Assembly: GCA_019750475.1 (NCBI GenBank)
Contig: JAIEOO010000018.1
Coordinates: forward strand, 1 to 33,144
DNA: 33,144 nucleotides
Reading direction: 5' to 3'
From: Acetobacteraceae bacterium
GTDB taxonomy: Bacteria; Pseudomonadota; Alphaproteobacteria; Acetobacterales; Acetobacteraceae
Shown: positions 1 through 7,187 of the stretch, in pieces
Position numbering within the stretch: position 1 is the stretch's first letter
Layout of the letters: each line of letters opens with the position of its first letter
Notes under the pieces: generated by a model
Seen by the model: only the letters and a program-made list of their open reading frames with translations
Database searches by the model: none
What the model was told of the DNA's origin: nothing
Position numbers and translations under genes: made by a program

Positions 1-1
1 G

Positions 2-181
2 GCCGGGGCCTCGCCGGCGGCGCGGGCCGCGATCCGCGCCCTGCCGCCCGCGGCCTTCGAGCCGACGCCGCCGCCCATGATGCCCATTGAGCCCCGGGGC
101 GGCGTCGCCGTGCCCACGCCTCTGCCAGGCGTGGCTACTCCGACCGAAGTGCCTCGATCGGGTCGAGGCGCGCGGCCATGA
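2..181 (+). CDS. Possible C-terminal end of an unidentified plus-strand protein (partial)
   Basis: An open frame enters from the left edge and ends at TGA 179-181, giving about 59 residues rich in Ala and Pro (segments such as AAIRALPPAAFEPTPPP). Third positions are almost all G or C over the first 38 codons, as in the real genes here. It would converge on and overlap the last 47 bases of the ABC permease gene. The tail is low-complexity and I do not recognise a family. It could be a chance frame, since other frames here are also GC-biased. Confidence 0.3.
   Translation, partial: AGASPAARAAIRALPPAAFEPTPPPMMPIEPRGGVAVPTPLPGVATPTEVPRSGRGARP
114..134. terminator. Hairpin directly after the ABC permease stop codon
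   Basis: CCACGCC and GGCGTGG form a 7-bp stem with a 7-base loop, touching the TAG stop of the permease gene (135-137). There is no T-run on either side, so an intrinsic terminator is only a guess. It may serve both converging transcripts. Confidence 0.3.
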
Positions 182-1307
182 CGGCCGGGTAGAAGCCGAA
201 GAACACGCCCACCGCGAGCGACACGCCGGCGCCGAGCGGCCCCGCGATGGGCGAGAAGCTGACCTGCCACCCCGACATCCAGGCGAAGCCGAAGGCGCCG
301 AGGAACCCCAGCAGCACGCCGAGGACGGCGCCGAGCCCCGAGAGGATCAGCGCCTCCAGCAGGAAGAGCCGCCGCACATCCGCCCGCCGCGCGCCGATGG
401 CCAGGCGGATGCCGATCTCGCGTTTCCGCTCCGCCACCGACATCAGCATGATGTTCATCACGCCCACCCCGCCGAGGACGAGGGCGATGGATCCCACGGC
501 GCCGAGCAGCATGGCGACGAGGCGCACCTGCTGGTTCATCCCCTCGATGAGCTGGCGCGCGGACATGACGTTGAGCGTCGAGTCGCGCATCCCGGGCCCG
601 AGATGCTGCTGCAGCTGCTGGGTGGCGAGGTTCGGGTCGCCCTCCGGCACCATGCGCGCCACCGCCATGGAGAGGGCCGCGACCGCCATGACGCGGCGCG
701 CATTGGGGATGGAGAGGAAGAGCGTCCCGTTGATGTCCACGGGCATCATCGGGTTCTGCAGCACGGGGGCGAGCACGCCCACCACCTCGAAGACGTAGCG
801 TCCGACCCGGATGCGGGAGCCGGGGCGGATGGGCTCGAACGGCGTCGAGAGCTGTTCCGCGAGGTCGGAGCCGAGGACGGCGAACAGCTCGAACCGGTCG
901 AAGGCGTTGAGGAAGCGCCCCTGCGCCACGGGGATGCGCGCGACGTCGGAGAAATTGCCCGTCACGCCGAGATAGCCGGCGTTGCGCACCTGGCCCTCGT
1001 GCTGGATCGGGCCGCCGCCGATCATGAAGGGCGCGATCTCGCGCACGAGGGGGACGTTGCCCGGCACGCTCTCGATGTCGCCGAGGCGGAAATTGCCCAT
1101 GCCCTGGGTACTGTCGGCGCGCAGGATCAGCGTGTCCGTGCCCATCTGGCGGAACTGGCGGATCGTCTCGTTCCGCGCCATCGCGCCCGCGTGCAGCATG
1201 GAGATGACGGCGCCCGCGCCGACCACGATGCCGAGCAGCGCGAGCAGGCTGCGCTGCCAGGCGGCGAGCAGGTTGCCCGCGGCCTCCATGAGGGTCTGGC
1301 GGATCAT
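135..1307 (-). CDS. MacB/LolC-type ABC transporter permease
   Basis: 390 residues. The architecture is that of a MacB/FtsX-family permease: one N-terminal membrane helix (about 20-40, SLLALLGIVVGAGAVISM), a large periplasmic domain (about 45-260), then three C-terminal helices (about 268-290, 315-340, 360-380). The motif ERKREIGIRLAIGARRADV before helix 3 is typical of FtsX/MacB C-terminal domains. These permeases work as mechanotransmission exporters (macrolides, peptides, lipoproteins) with a separate or fused ATPase. The start overlaps the end of the ATPase gene by 4 bases (ATGA), so the two are translated as a pair. No MacA-like adaptor is visible in the window, so the substrate is open. 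Confidence 0.9.
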   Translation of the reverse strand: MIRQTLMEAAGNLLAAWQRSLLALLGIVVGAGAVISMLHAGAMARNETIRQFRQMGTDTLILRADSTQGMGNFRLGDIESVPGNVPLVREIAPFMIGGGPIQHEGQVRNAGYLGVTGNFSDVARIPVAQGRFLNAFDRFELFAVLGSDLAEQLSTPFEPIRPGSRIRVGRYVFEVVGVLAPVLQNPMMPVDINGTLFLSIPNARRVMAVAALSMAVARMVPEGDPNLATQQLQQHLGPGMRDSTLNVMSARQLIEGMNQQVRLVAMLLGAVGSIALVLGGVGVMNIMLMSVAERKREIGIRLAIGARRADVRRLFLLEALILSGLGAVLGVLLGFLGAFGFAWMSGWQVSFSPIAGPLGAGVSLAVGVFFGFYPAVMAARLDPIEALRSE

Positions 1308-1987
1308 GCGGCCAGCTTCTCCTGCGTGGCGAGGCGGCCCTTCACCAGCTCGAGCCGCCGCCGGCAGCGCGCGGCGACGCCGGGATCATGCGTGATGATG
1401 AGCACGAGCACGTTGAGATCGCGGTTCATCTCGATGAACAGGTCCATGATCTCCCGGCTCACGGTCGGGTCGAGGGCGCCGGTCGGCTCGTCCGCGAGCA
1501 GGATGGCGGGGTCGCCCACCAGGGCGCGGGCGATGGCGACGCGCTGCTTCTGCCCGCCCGAGAGCATGCTGGGCTTGTGCTCGGTGTGGGCGCCGAGGCC
1601 CACGCGCTCCAGCATGGCGCAGGCCTTGCGCTTCGCCTCGGCCTCGGCGACGCCGCGATACATCAGGGGCAGGGCGACGTTCCGCCAGGCGTTGAGCCGC
1701 GGCATCAGGAAGAATTGCTGGAAGACGAAGCCGATCAGCCGCCCCCGCAGGCGGGAGAGCGCGTCGGCCTTGGCGCCCAGCACGTCCTCCCCGTTGATGC
1801 GGTAGCTGCCCTGGGTCGGCTTATCGAGGAGGCCGACGATGTTCATGAAGGTCGTCTTGCCCGAGCCCGATCCGCCCATGAGCGAGCACAGCTCCCCCGA
1901 GGCGATGTCGAGGTCGAGGTCGTGCAGCACCGTCCGCTCGGTGGGGCCGATCCTGAAGGTCTTGGTGATGCCGCGCAGCTCGAGCAT
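1304..1987 (-). CDS. ABC transporter ATP-binding protein, MacB/LolD type
   Basis: 227 residues, the usual size of a LolD/MacB-type nucleotide-binding subunit. Walker A GGSGSGKTT (38-46), Q-loop Gln90, signature LSGGQ (142-146), Walker B ILLADE (162-167) with the D-loop ALD after it, and the switch His200 (ITHD) are all intact, so it should be an active ATPase. It pairs with the overlapping permease gene downstream. No clear Shine-Dalgarno precedes the ATG. Instead a TACGCT hexamer ends six bases before it, which may make the message leaderless. The substrate cannot be told from the sequence; LolD and MacB/YknY functions are both possible. Confidence 0.93.
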   Translation of the reverse strand: MLELRGITKTFRIGPTERTVLHDLDLDIASGELCSLMGGSGSGKTTFMNIVGLLDKPTQGSYRINGEDVLGAKADALSRLRGRLIGFVFQQFFLMPRLNAWRNVALPLMYRGVAEAEAKRKACAMLERVGLGAHTEHKPSMLSGGQKQRVAIARALVGDPAILLADEPTGALDPTVSREIMDLFIEMNRDLNVLVLIITHDPGVAARCRRRLELVKGRLATQEKLAA

Positions 1988-1993
1988 GGGGGG

Positions 1994-1999
1994 AGCGTA
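1994..1999 (-). promoter_or_regulatory. Candidate -10 box of the ABC ATPase gene, six bases from the ATG
   Basis: On the minus strand TACGCT is followed by six C residues and then the ATG at 1987. That spacing would put transcription initiation at the start codon. It is a weak match to TATAAT. TTCCGC lies 17 bases further upstream and is a poor -35. I rate it mainly because the spacing equals that at zur and dnaE. Confidence 0.25.
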
Positions 2000-2026
2000 G
2001 CTGGTCGGCCGCGCCGGCGGAACTCG

Positions 2027-2374
2027 CTACCGCCGGCGCGGGCCCGAGGCAGCGGCGCGATGCGGCGCGGCGAGGCGATGCGCGGCGGCGAGGGCGGAGG
2101 CCAGCGTGTCCTCCTCCACCGCGGCGAGGGCGCAGCGCGTCCAGCCCATCCGTCCCCAGCCGCCCGGGATCGGCTGGAAGGCCCGCGGCGCCTGCTCGCA
2201 ATAGAAGTCCCGCAGATCCTGGCCGAGCATGAGGTTCAACTCCTCGCCAGTCGCGCCCAGCGTGGCGAAGATCTTGCGCGGGGTGCGGAAGGCGGTGCGG
2301 TCCATGTGCGGCGCCTCGGTCGCGCCCGGCAGGGCCAGGGCGAGGTCGCGGGCGCGTTCAGCCGTCACGGCCAT
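2027..2374 (-). CDS. MmcQ/YjbR family protein
   Basis: 115 residues matching the YjbR/CyaY-like fold family: an N-terminal helix (ERARDLALALPGATEAPHMDR), the FRTPRKIFATL strand and a central L-x-x-D-x-R-D-F-Y-C-E segment. Members are small proteins proposed to bind DNA; their cellular role is not well established. The C-terminal 20 residues are Ala/Arg-rich and probably disordered. It is 55 bases downstream of lpxB and 39 bases upstream of the ABC ATPase gene on the same strand, so it could be cotranscribed with either, but nothing links it functionally to them. Confidence 0.8.
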   Translation of the reverse strand: MAVTAERARDLALALPGATEAPHMDRTAFRTPRKIFATLGATGEELNLMLGQDLRDFYCEQAPRAFQPIPGGWGRMGWTRCALAAVEEDTLASALAAAHRLAAPHRAAASGPRRR

Positions 2375-2429
2375 GGGCGGAAGCCTTCCGATCGGCGCTG
2401 AGCCTCCGGCGCTCCGGCAAGCGGGGCGG

Positions 2430-3533
2430 TCAACCCAGCACCTCCAGCACGGCCCGGGCCGCGGCCTCGCTCGGGCGGCCCTCGGGCGGCGTCAGCTTCG
2501 CCAGCGCCTCGGCGAAGCCCGCGCGCTGCGGCGCGGGGTCGGCCAGCACCCGTTCGACCGCCGCCGCGAGCTTCGGCGCCGTGCAGTTCTCCTGCAGGAA
2601 TTCCGGCACCACCTCGCGCTCGGTCAGCAGGTTCACGAGGCTGGCATAGGGCACCTTGATCAGGCGCCGGACGATGGCGGCGGTGATGGGGTTCACCCGG
2701 TAGGCCACCACATGCGGCAGCCCCGCCACGGCGCATTCGAGGGAGGAGGTGCCGGATTTGATCAGCCCGGCGACGCAGCCGGCCATCGCGTCGCGCTTCG
2801 CCTGGGCGTCCCGGACCAGCAGGGGCGTCCGGGGCCAGGACGCCGTGCCGCTCCGCACCGCCTCCTCCACCGGGCCGGCCAGCGCCGCGACGGGCTGGAG
2901 GTCGGGCGGCAGCAGGGAGACGGCCTCCCCAAAGACGGCGAGGTGGCGCGACACCTCGCCCCGCCGGCTGCCCGGCATGACGAGGAGCGGCCGCGTGCCC
3001 TCGGGGGCGCGGAAGCGGCCGGCGTCGCCGGGCTCGTTCTCCAGCACGGGATGGCCGACGAAGCGGACCGGGATGCCCGCGGCCTCGAAGAAGGGCGCCT
3101 CGAAGGGCAGCAGGGCGAGGATGCGGTCCACCCGCCGGGCCAGCTTCCTCACCCGCCCCGGCCGCCAGGCCCAGACCTGGGGGGCCACGTAATGCACCAC
3201 CTTCACGCCGAGCGGCCGGACGCGCTCGGCGACGCGGAGCGTGAAGCCGGGGCTGTCGATGGTGACGAGGAGGTCGGGCTTGCGGGCGCGGATGTCCTCC
3301 ACCGTCTCGTCGAGGCGCCGCGCGAGGCGGCGGAGCGACGGGATCACCTCCAGCAGCCCCATCAGCGCGAGTTCGGCGATGGGGAACAGGCTCTCGAAGC
3401 CCTGCTCCGCCATGCGCTCGCCGCCGATGCCGGCGAAGCGCAGTTCCGGGTGGTGAGCGCGCAGCGCCGCGATCAACCGCGCGCCGAGGATGTCGCCCGA
3501 GGCCTCGCCGGCGACGATGTAGACCAGCGTCAC
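2430..3533 (-). CDS. lpxB: Lipid-A-disaccharide synthase
   Basis: 367 residues from a GTG start, near the family's usual 370-390. LpxB (glycosyltransferase family 19) joins UDP-2,3-diacylglucosamine to lipid X at the inner face of the cytoplasmic membrane, making the lipid A disaccharide. Visible family segments are the N-terminal GEASGDILGARLIAAL, GIGGERM, the VVHYVAPQVWAWRPGR stretch, GHPVLEN, and the C-terminal LINLL-like region. The GTG at 3533-3531 overlaps the TGA of the upstream nitrilase-family gene (GTGA), which fixes the start, since MTLVYIVAGEASGD is the expected N-terminus. The frame stays open further upstream, but that stretch is antisense-like extension through the nitrilase gene. 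The usual alphaproteobacterial partners lpxA and lpxI are not beside it. Confidence 0.95.
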   Translation of the reverse strand: MTLVYIVAGEASGDILGARLIAALRAHHPELRFAGIGGERMAEQGFESLFPIAELALMGLLEVIPSLRRLARRLDETVEDIRARKPDLLVTIDSPGFTLRVAERVRPLGVKVVHYVAPQVWAWRPGRVRKLARRVDRILALLPFEAPFFEAAGIPVRFVGHPVLENEPGDAGRFRAPEGTRPLLVMPGSRRGEVSRHLAVFGEAVSLLPPDLQPVAALAGPVEEAVRSGTASWPRTPLLVRDAQAKRDAMAGCVAGLIKSGTSSLECAVAGLPHVVAYRVNPITAAIVRRLIKVPYASLVNLLTEREVVPEFLQENCTAPKLAAAVERVLADPAPQRAGFAEALAKLTPPEGRPSEAAARAVLEVLG

Positions 3534-4414
3534 GCGAAGCCGGCGGGCTGGGGCGTGGGGATGGGCGCGGTCGGCCAGTCGCGGTGGTTGCGCACCGCGC
3601 CCTCTTCCCGCACGCGCGCGATCGCCGCGCGGTCGAGCCGCGCCCGCACCCAGCCCGGCTGGTCCAGCCCGCCCTGGACGATGACGCCGTCGGCCGGAAA
3701 GCCGCGGTCCACCGGGCCGTGGATGGAGGCGGCGCCGTGGTTCTCGTCGAGCGCCGTCGAATGCGGCGCGAGGCCCACGGTCGGGGCGACCGCCAGGTAC
3801 ACCTGGTTCTCGACGGCGCGGGCCTGGGCGGAGAAGCGCACGCGGTTGTAGCCGTGGAGGCTGTCGGTGCAGGTCGGCACCAGCACGCACCAGGCCCCCG
3901 CCTCCACCTGCGCGCGGATGAGCTTCGGGAACTCGGCATCGTAGCAGATGGCGATGCCGATCCGGCCCCAGTCGGTGTCGAAGACCGCGGGCGGGTGGCC
4001 GGCCGAGACGCCCCAGCGCTCGCTCTCGAAGCGCGTCATCTTCGACTTGTCCTGGAAGGCGAGGGTGCCGTCCGGGCGGATCAGGGGCGCGCGGTTCACG
4101 ACGGCGTTGCCGCGCGTCATGGGGAGCGTCCCGGGCTGCAGCCAGACCTGGTGGCGCCGCGCCGCGTCCCGCATCACGGCCAGCAGCTCGGGCGCGTGCG
4201 CGACCATGGCGCGCAGCTCCTCCGCCTCGGTGGCGACGGACTGGCCGGCCAGCGCCGCGCCCAGCTCCACGCAGGCATATTCCGGCATGAGCAGCAGCTC
4301 GGCCCCCGCGGCCTCACCGATCCAGCGGTCGAGCTTGTCGGCATAGGCGCCGATGGAGGGCGTCGGCTCCACCGGCCAGGCGAGGGCGGCGAGGATCACA
4401 GCGTCCTCAGCCAA
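3530..4414 (-). CDS. Carbon-nitrogen hydrolase (nitrilase superfamily)
   Basis: 294 residues. The Glu-Lys-Cys triad of the nitrilase superfamily is present: Glu45 in LLMPEYACVE, Lys123 in FQDKSKM, and Cys157 in IAICYDAEFP. Members cleave amide bonds (omega-amidase, carbamoylases and others); the exact substrate is unknown here. Its 5' end overlaps the 3' end of the GNAT gene by 19 bases and its stop overlaps the lpxB start. In one branch of the superfamily the hydrolase is fused behind a RimI-like acetyltransferase. The same pair here as adjoining genes suggests they act on a common compound. No signal peptide, so cytoplasmic. Confidence 0.92.
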   Translation of the reverse strand: MAEDAVILAALAWPVEPTPSIGAYADKLDRWIGEAAGAELLLMPEYACVELGAALAGQSVATEAEELRAMVAHAPELLAVMRDAARRHQVWLQPGTLPMTRGNAVVNRAPLIRPDGTLAFQDKSKMTRFESERWGVSAGHPPAVFDTDWGRIGIAICYDAEFPKLIRAQVEAGAWCVLVPTCTDSLHGYNRVRFSAQARAVENQVYLAVAPTVGLAPHSTALDENHGAASIHGPVDRGFPADGVIVQGGLDQPGWVRARLDRAAIARVREEGAVRNHRDWPTAPIPTPQPAGFA

Positions 4415-5004
4415 AAGGAGAGCAGATGCGGCGTCTCGCGGTCGTCGCCCACCTCCCGCCAGTGGAAGCGGCAGGCGAGGTCGGGGTGATGGACGTAGCC
4501 GCGGTTGCGCCAGAACCCGTCGAGCGGGGTGTAATCCGCCGGCTTGCGCGGGTCGTTCGGGTTGCGCACGACGGAGCAGAAGGCGGCCTGGGTCAGGCCG
4601 AGGCGCCGCGCATGGGCCTCGCGCTCGGTGAAGAACGCGACACCCGCGCCCTGGCCGCGATGGGCGCGCTCCAGCAAGCTTTCGCCGAAATAGCAGAAGC
4701 GCGACGCGTCGAGGCCGCGCGCCGCGAAGGCGTCGCGCACCTCGGGGTGGGAGCTTGCCATGGGCTGGCAGGTCGAGGCGCCGACCACGCGGTCCCCGTC
4801 GAAGGCGAGCACCACGGCCGCGCGCGGGTCCTCGGCGTATTGGCGCATGTAGCCGACCTCGCCCGTCTCCTCGGCGTCGTAGAGATAGGGCCAGTCGCGG
4901 AACACGGTCGCGCGCAGGCGCGACACCTGCGGCAGGTGGGGCAGCAGGGCCTGGCCCGTGACGGTCTCGATGCGGAGCTTGCCGGTCGGCATGAGGCGAT
5001 CCAT
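4396..5004 (-). CDS. GNAT family N-acetyltransferase
   Basis: 202 residues from the ATG at 5004. A second ATG at 4992 (MPTGKL) is also possible, and the open frame further upstream runs antisense through the SemiSWEET gene. GNAT hallmarks are the AAVVLAFDGDRVVGAST strand pair near 80-95 and the acetyl-CoA loop ERAHRGQGAGVAFFTERE (R-x-x-G-x-G) near 125-140. The C-terminal part (FWRNRGYVHHPDLACRFHWREVG) matches acetyltransferases found next to or fused with carbon-nitrogen hydrolases. Its last codons overlap the start of the hydrolase gene, so translation is likely coupled. The acceptor substrate is unknown. Confidence 0.88.
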   Translation of the reverse strand: MDRLMPTGKLRIETVTGQALLPHLPQVSRLRATVFRDWPYLYDAEETGEVGYMRQYAEDPRAAVVLAFDGDRVVGASTCQPMASSHPEVRDAFAARGLDASRFCYFGESLLERAHRGQGAGVAFFTEREAHARRLGLTQAAFCSVVRNPNDPRKPADYTPLDGFWRNRGYVHHPDLACRFHWREVGDDRETPHLLSFWLRTL

Positions 5005-5037
5005 AGGCCCCGACGTTTCGTGGGGAAAGGGCGGGGC

Positions 5038-5295
5038 ATGGACGCGGCGGAGTGGCTGGGGCTGGTGGCGGGCGCCATGACGACGGCGGCCTTCGTCCCG
5101 CAGGCCTGGAAGACGCTGCGGACCCGCTCGGCCGCCGATTTCAGCCTGCCGATGCTGGTGCTCTTCGTCGGCGGCGTCGCGCTCTGGACTCTCTACGGCG
5201 TCTGGAACGCGGTGCCGTCCATCGTGCTGGCGAACGGCGTCACGCTGCCGCTCGCCGGCATGATTCTGCTGGTCAAGCTGCGGGAGGGGCGCTGA
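5038..5295 (+). CDS. SemiSWEET-type sugar transporter
   Basis: 85 residues with three hydrophobic helices (about 5-23, 36-55, 62-80), the size of a bacterial SemiSWEET. The first helix carries the PQ motif (FVPQAWKTLRTRSA) and is followed by SADFSLPML, the typical MtN3/SWEET pattern. These proteins dimerise into a passive sugar pore in the cytoplasmic membrane. A purine-rich stretch (GGGAAAGG) lies about 8 bases before the ATG. The gene is divergent from the GNAT gene and its last 23 bases overlap the convergent COG0523 gene. Substrate preference is not visible. Confidence 0.88.
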   Translation: MDAAEWLGLVAGAMTTAAFVPQAWKTLRTRSAADFSLPMLVLFVGGVALWTLYGVWNAVPSIVLANGVTLPLAGMILLVKLREGR

Positions 5296-6301
5296 TCGCG
5301 GCCTCCCGCCGCGCACTCTCCAGGAAGGCGTTCAGCCCGCCCTCGACCACGGCCCGGTCGAGGTCGCGCAGGATGAAGACGAGGCGGGAGGAGCGGTCGT
5401 CGCCCTCCGGCCAGGCGGGCAGGTGGATCGGCGGGTGGAACAGGTGCTGGACCGCGTGCAGCACCACCGGCCGGTCCTGGCCCTCGAGGTTCAGCAGCGC
5501 CTTCATCCGCAGGATGTGCTGGCCCTTGGTCATGGACAGCACCTCGAGCCAGGTGGCGAGGCCGTCCCAGGGCAGCGGCTCCTCGTAGCGCAGGCAGAAG
5601 GCGTGGATGCCCGGCCCGTGCCGGTTCACGTCGTGGTGATGATGATGGTGGTGGTCATGCGCCGCGTGGCCCAGCCAGCGCGCGACATCCGGGTTCTTCT
5701 GGGCGGGGTCGAAGGGCCCGGCCTCCAGCAGCGCCGCGGGCTCCACCTCCCCCATCACGGCGGTCAGCAGGGGCGCGCCCGGGTTGAGCGTGGCGAGGCG
5801 GGCGCGAAGCGCGTCCACGGCGCCCCCATCGGCGATGTCGGTCTTGGTCAGCACGATGCGGTCGGCGACGGCCGCCTGGCGCAGCGCCTCCTCCTGCGTG
5901 TCGAGCGTCGCGAGGCCCGTGGCCGCGTCCACCAGCGTCACCACGCCATCGAGGGCGTAGCGCGACAGGATCATCGGGTCGCCCATCAGGGTCTGGAGGA
6001 TGGGGGCCGGGTCGGCGAGGCCCGTCGTCTCGATCACGACCCGGCTGATGGGCCGCTCCCGCGCCGCGAGGTCGCGCAGCGCGCGCACCAGGTCGCCGCG
6101 CACGGTGCAGCAGAGGCAGCCGGCGTTCAGCAGCACCGCGTCCTCGTCCAGCCGCTTGACCAGCAGGTGGTCGAGGCCGATCTCCCCGAACTCGTTGATG
6201 AGGACGGCCGTCCCGGCCATCTCGGGCCGCTTGAGCAGGCGGTTGAGCAGCGTGGTCTTCCCCGCGCCCAGGAAGCCGGTGAGGATCGTGACGGGGATCA
6301 T
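5273..6301 (-). CDS. COG0523 (CobW/P47K) GTPase, putative zinc metallochaperone
   Basis: 342 residues. G3E-family GTPase: Walker A GFLGAGKTT (9-17), the conserved metal motif CLCC (62-65), ETTGLADP, and the base-recognition motif TKTD (152-155). A run of seven His (217-223) precedes the CobW C-terminal domain (about 232-335), a likely metal-binding or storage loop. COG0523 proteins deliver metals such as zinc or cobalt to client enzymes. The start overlaps the hisI stop (ATGA). HisI is a zinc enzyme, and the gene is one step from a divergent Zur-like regulator. A role in zinc allocation during scarcity is therefore more likely than a cobalamin role; no cob genes are near. Confidence 0.93.
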   Translation of the reverse strand: MIPVTILTGFLGAGKTTLLNRLLKRPEMAGTAVLINEFGEIGLDHLLVKRLDEDAVLLNAGCLCCTVRGDLVRALRDLAARERPISRVVIETTGLADPAPILQTLMGDPMILSRYALDGVVTLVDAATGLATLDTQEEALRQAAVADRIVLTKTDIADGGAVDALRARLATLNPGAPLLTAVMGEVEPAALLEAGPFDPAQKNPDVARWLGHAAHDHHHHHHHDVNRHGPGIHAFCLRYEEPLPWDGLATWLEVLSMTKGQHILRMKALLNLEGQDRPVVLHAVQHLFHPPIHLPAWPEGDDRSSRLVFILRDLDRAVVEGGLNAFLESARREAAISAPPAA

Positions 6302-6693
6302 CGGCCGTACAGCTCCTCGGGGCTCACCTCGGGCTTCGCGATCTCCGTCCAGGCGCCGTCCCGCGCCGCGAGGAAGAAGCACGACCGCCGGCCGGTGTGG
6401 CAGGCCACCCCCTGCTGGTCCACCAGCAGCAGCACCGTGTCGCCATCGCAATCGAGCCGGACGTCCAGGACGCGCTGCCTCTGGCCCGAGGTCTCGCCCT
6501 TGCGCCACAGCCCGCCGCGGCTCCGGCTGAAATAGCAGGCCTGGCCGGTGGCGAGCGTCTCGGCCAGGGCCTCGGCGTTCATCCACGCCATCATCAGCAC
6601 CTCGCCCGTGTCGTGCTGCTGGGCGATGGCGGGAACGAGGCCGCGGGCATCGAAGCGCACGGCGGCGAGCAGGGGAGGGGGCGCGGTTTCCAT
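6298..6693 (-). CDS. hisI: Phosphoribosyl-AMP cyclohydrolase
   Basis: 131 residues from METAPPPL, a normal length for a monofunctional HisI. It opens the purine ring of PR-AMP in histidine synthesis. The zinc ligands Cys82 (in DCDGD), Cys98 and Cys105 (in ACHTGRRSCF) and the Mg-binding Asp81/83/85 cluster are all intact, so it is a zinc-dependent form. An upstream in-frame ATG (6717) would overlap the divergent zur start, so I prefer 6693. The gene stands apart from other his genes. It is coupled to the COG0523 gene and divergent from zur, the pattern seen for zinc-responsive paralogues. Whether this is the only hisI in the genome cannot be seen. Confidence 0.93.
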   Translation of the reverse strand: METAPPPLLAAVRFDARGLVPAIAQQHDTGEVLMMAWMNAEALAETLATGQACYFSRSRGGLWRKGETSGQRQRVLDVRLDCDGDTVLLLVDQQGVACHTGRRSCFFLAARDGAWTEIAKPEVSPEELYGR

Positions 6694-6703
6694 CGCGGTC
6701 GGA

Positions 6704-6709
6704 TATAGT
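6704..6709 (+). promoter_or_regulatory. Shared -10 region between zur and hisI
   Basis: TATAGT is followed by six bases and then the zur ATG (6716). On the other strand TATATC (6707-6702) is followed by eight bases and then the hisI ATG (6693). Only 22 bases separate the two start codons, so both messages would be leaderless or nearly so, and a regulator bound here would block both. I see no full palindromic Zur box. Confidence 0.4.
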
Positions 6710-6715
6710 GCGGCC

Positions 6716-7177
6716 ATGGCAGCGGTGGCGACCGAACAGACCCTCGACGCGGCGGAGGCGCAATGCGCGGCGCGCGGGGCGCAGCTCACGCCGCTCCGGC
6801 GACTCGTGCTGCGGCTGGTGCTGGAGGCCGGGCAGCCGGTCGGCGCCTACGCCCTGCTCGACCGGCTGAAGACCGAGCGCGGCCAGGCGGCGGCGCCGCC
6901 CACCGTCTACCGCGCCCTCGACTTCCTGCTGGAGCAGGGGCTGATCCACAAGGTCGAGCGGCTGAACGCCTTCCTGCCCTGCATCGAGGCCCATCACGGC
7001 CACGATCACCACCACCCGCACCAGTTCCTGATCTGCCGGAATTGCGGCCGCACCGCCGAGGTCTCGGACCACGCGGTGATGCACGCCCTGGAGGAGGCGG
7101 CGCGGCGGGCCGGCTTCCGGCTGGAGCGCGCGACGGTCGAGGCCGAAGGGCTCTGCGCGGCCTGCGCGGCCGGCTGA
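6716..7177 (+). CDS. zur: Fur family transcriptional regulator, Zur-like
   Basis: 153 residues. It has an N-terminal winged helix (about 10-85, with LTPLRRLVLRLVL and PPTVYRALDFLLEQGLIHKVE) and a C-terminal dimer/metal domain. The structural zinc site is given by Cys107/Cys110 (CRNC) and Cys147/Cys150 (CAAC). A His-rich segment at 93-102 (HHGHDHHHPH) lies where Fur-family sensors bind metal. The CxxC pairs and His cluster, together with the divergent hisI-COG0523 pair, point to zinc rather than iron or peroxide sensing. The assignment to Zur is inference from context plus motifs. The ATG has no Shine-Dalgarno and sits six bases after a TATAGT box. Confidence 0.85.
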   Translation: MAAVATEQTLDAAEAQCAARGAQLTPLRRLVLRLVLEAGQPVGAYALLDRLKTERGQAAAPPTVYRALDFLLEQGLIHKVERLNAFLPCIEAHHGHDHHHPHQFLICRNCGRTAEVSDHAVMHALEEAARRAGFRLERATVEAEGLCAACAAG

Positions 7178-7187
7178 CCCCGAAGGC

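Noticed and set aside
87-1805. 572-codon plus-strand frame across the ABC exporter genes
   Set aside because: Antisense to two well-supported genes with intact motifs; no domain of its own.
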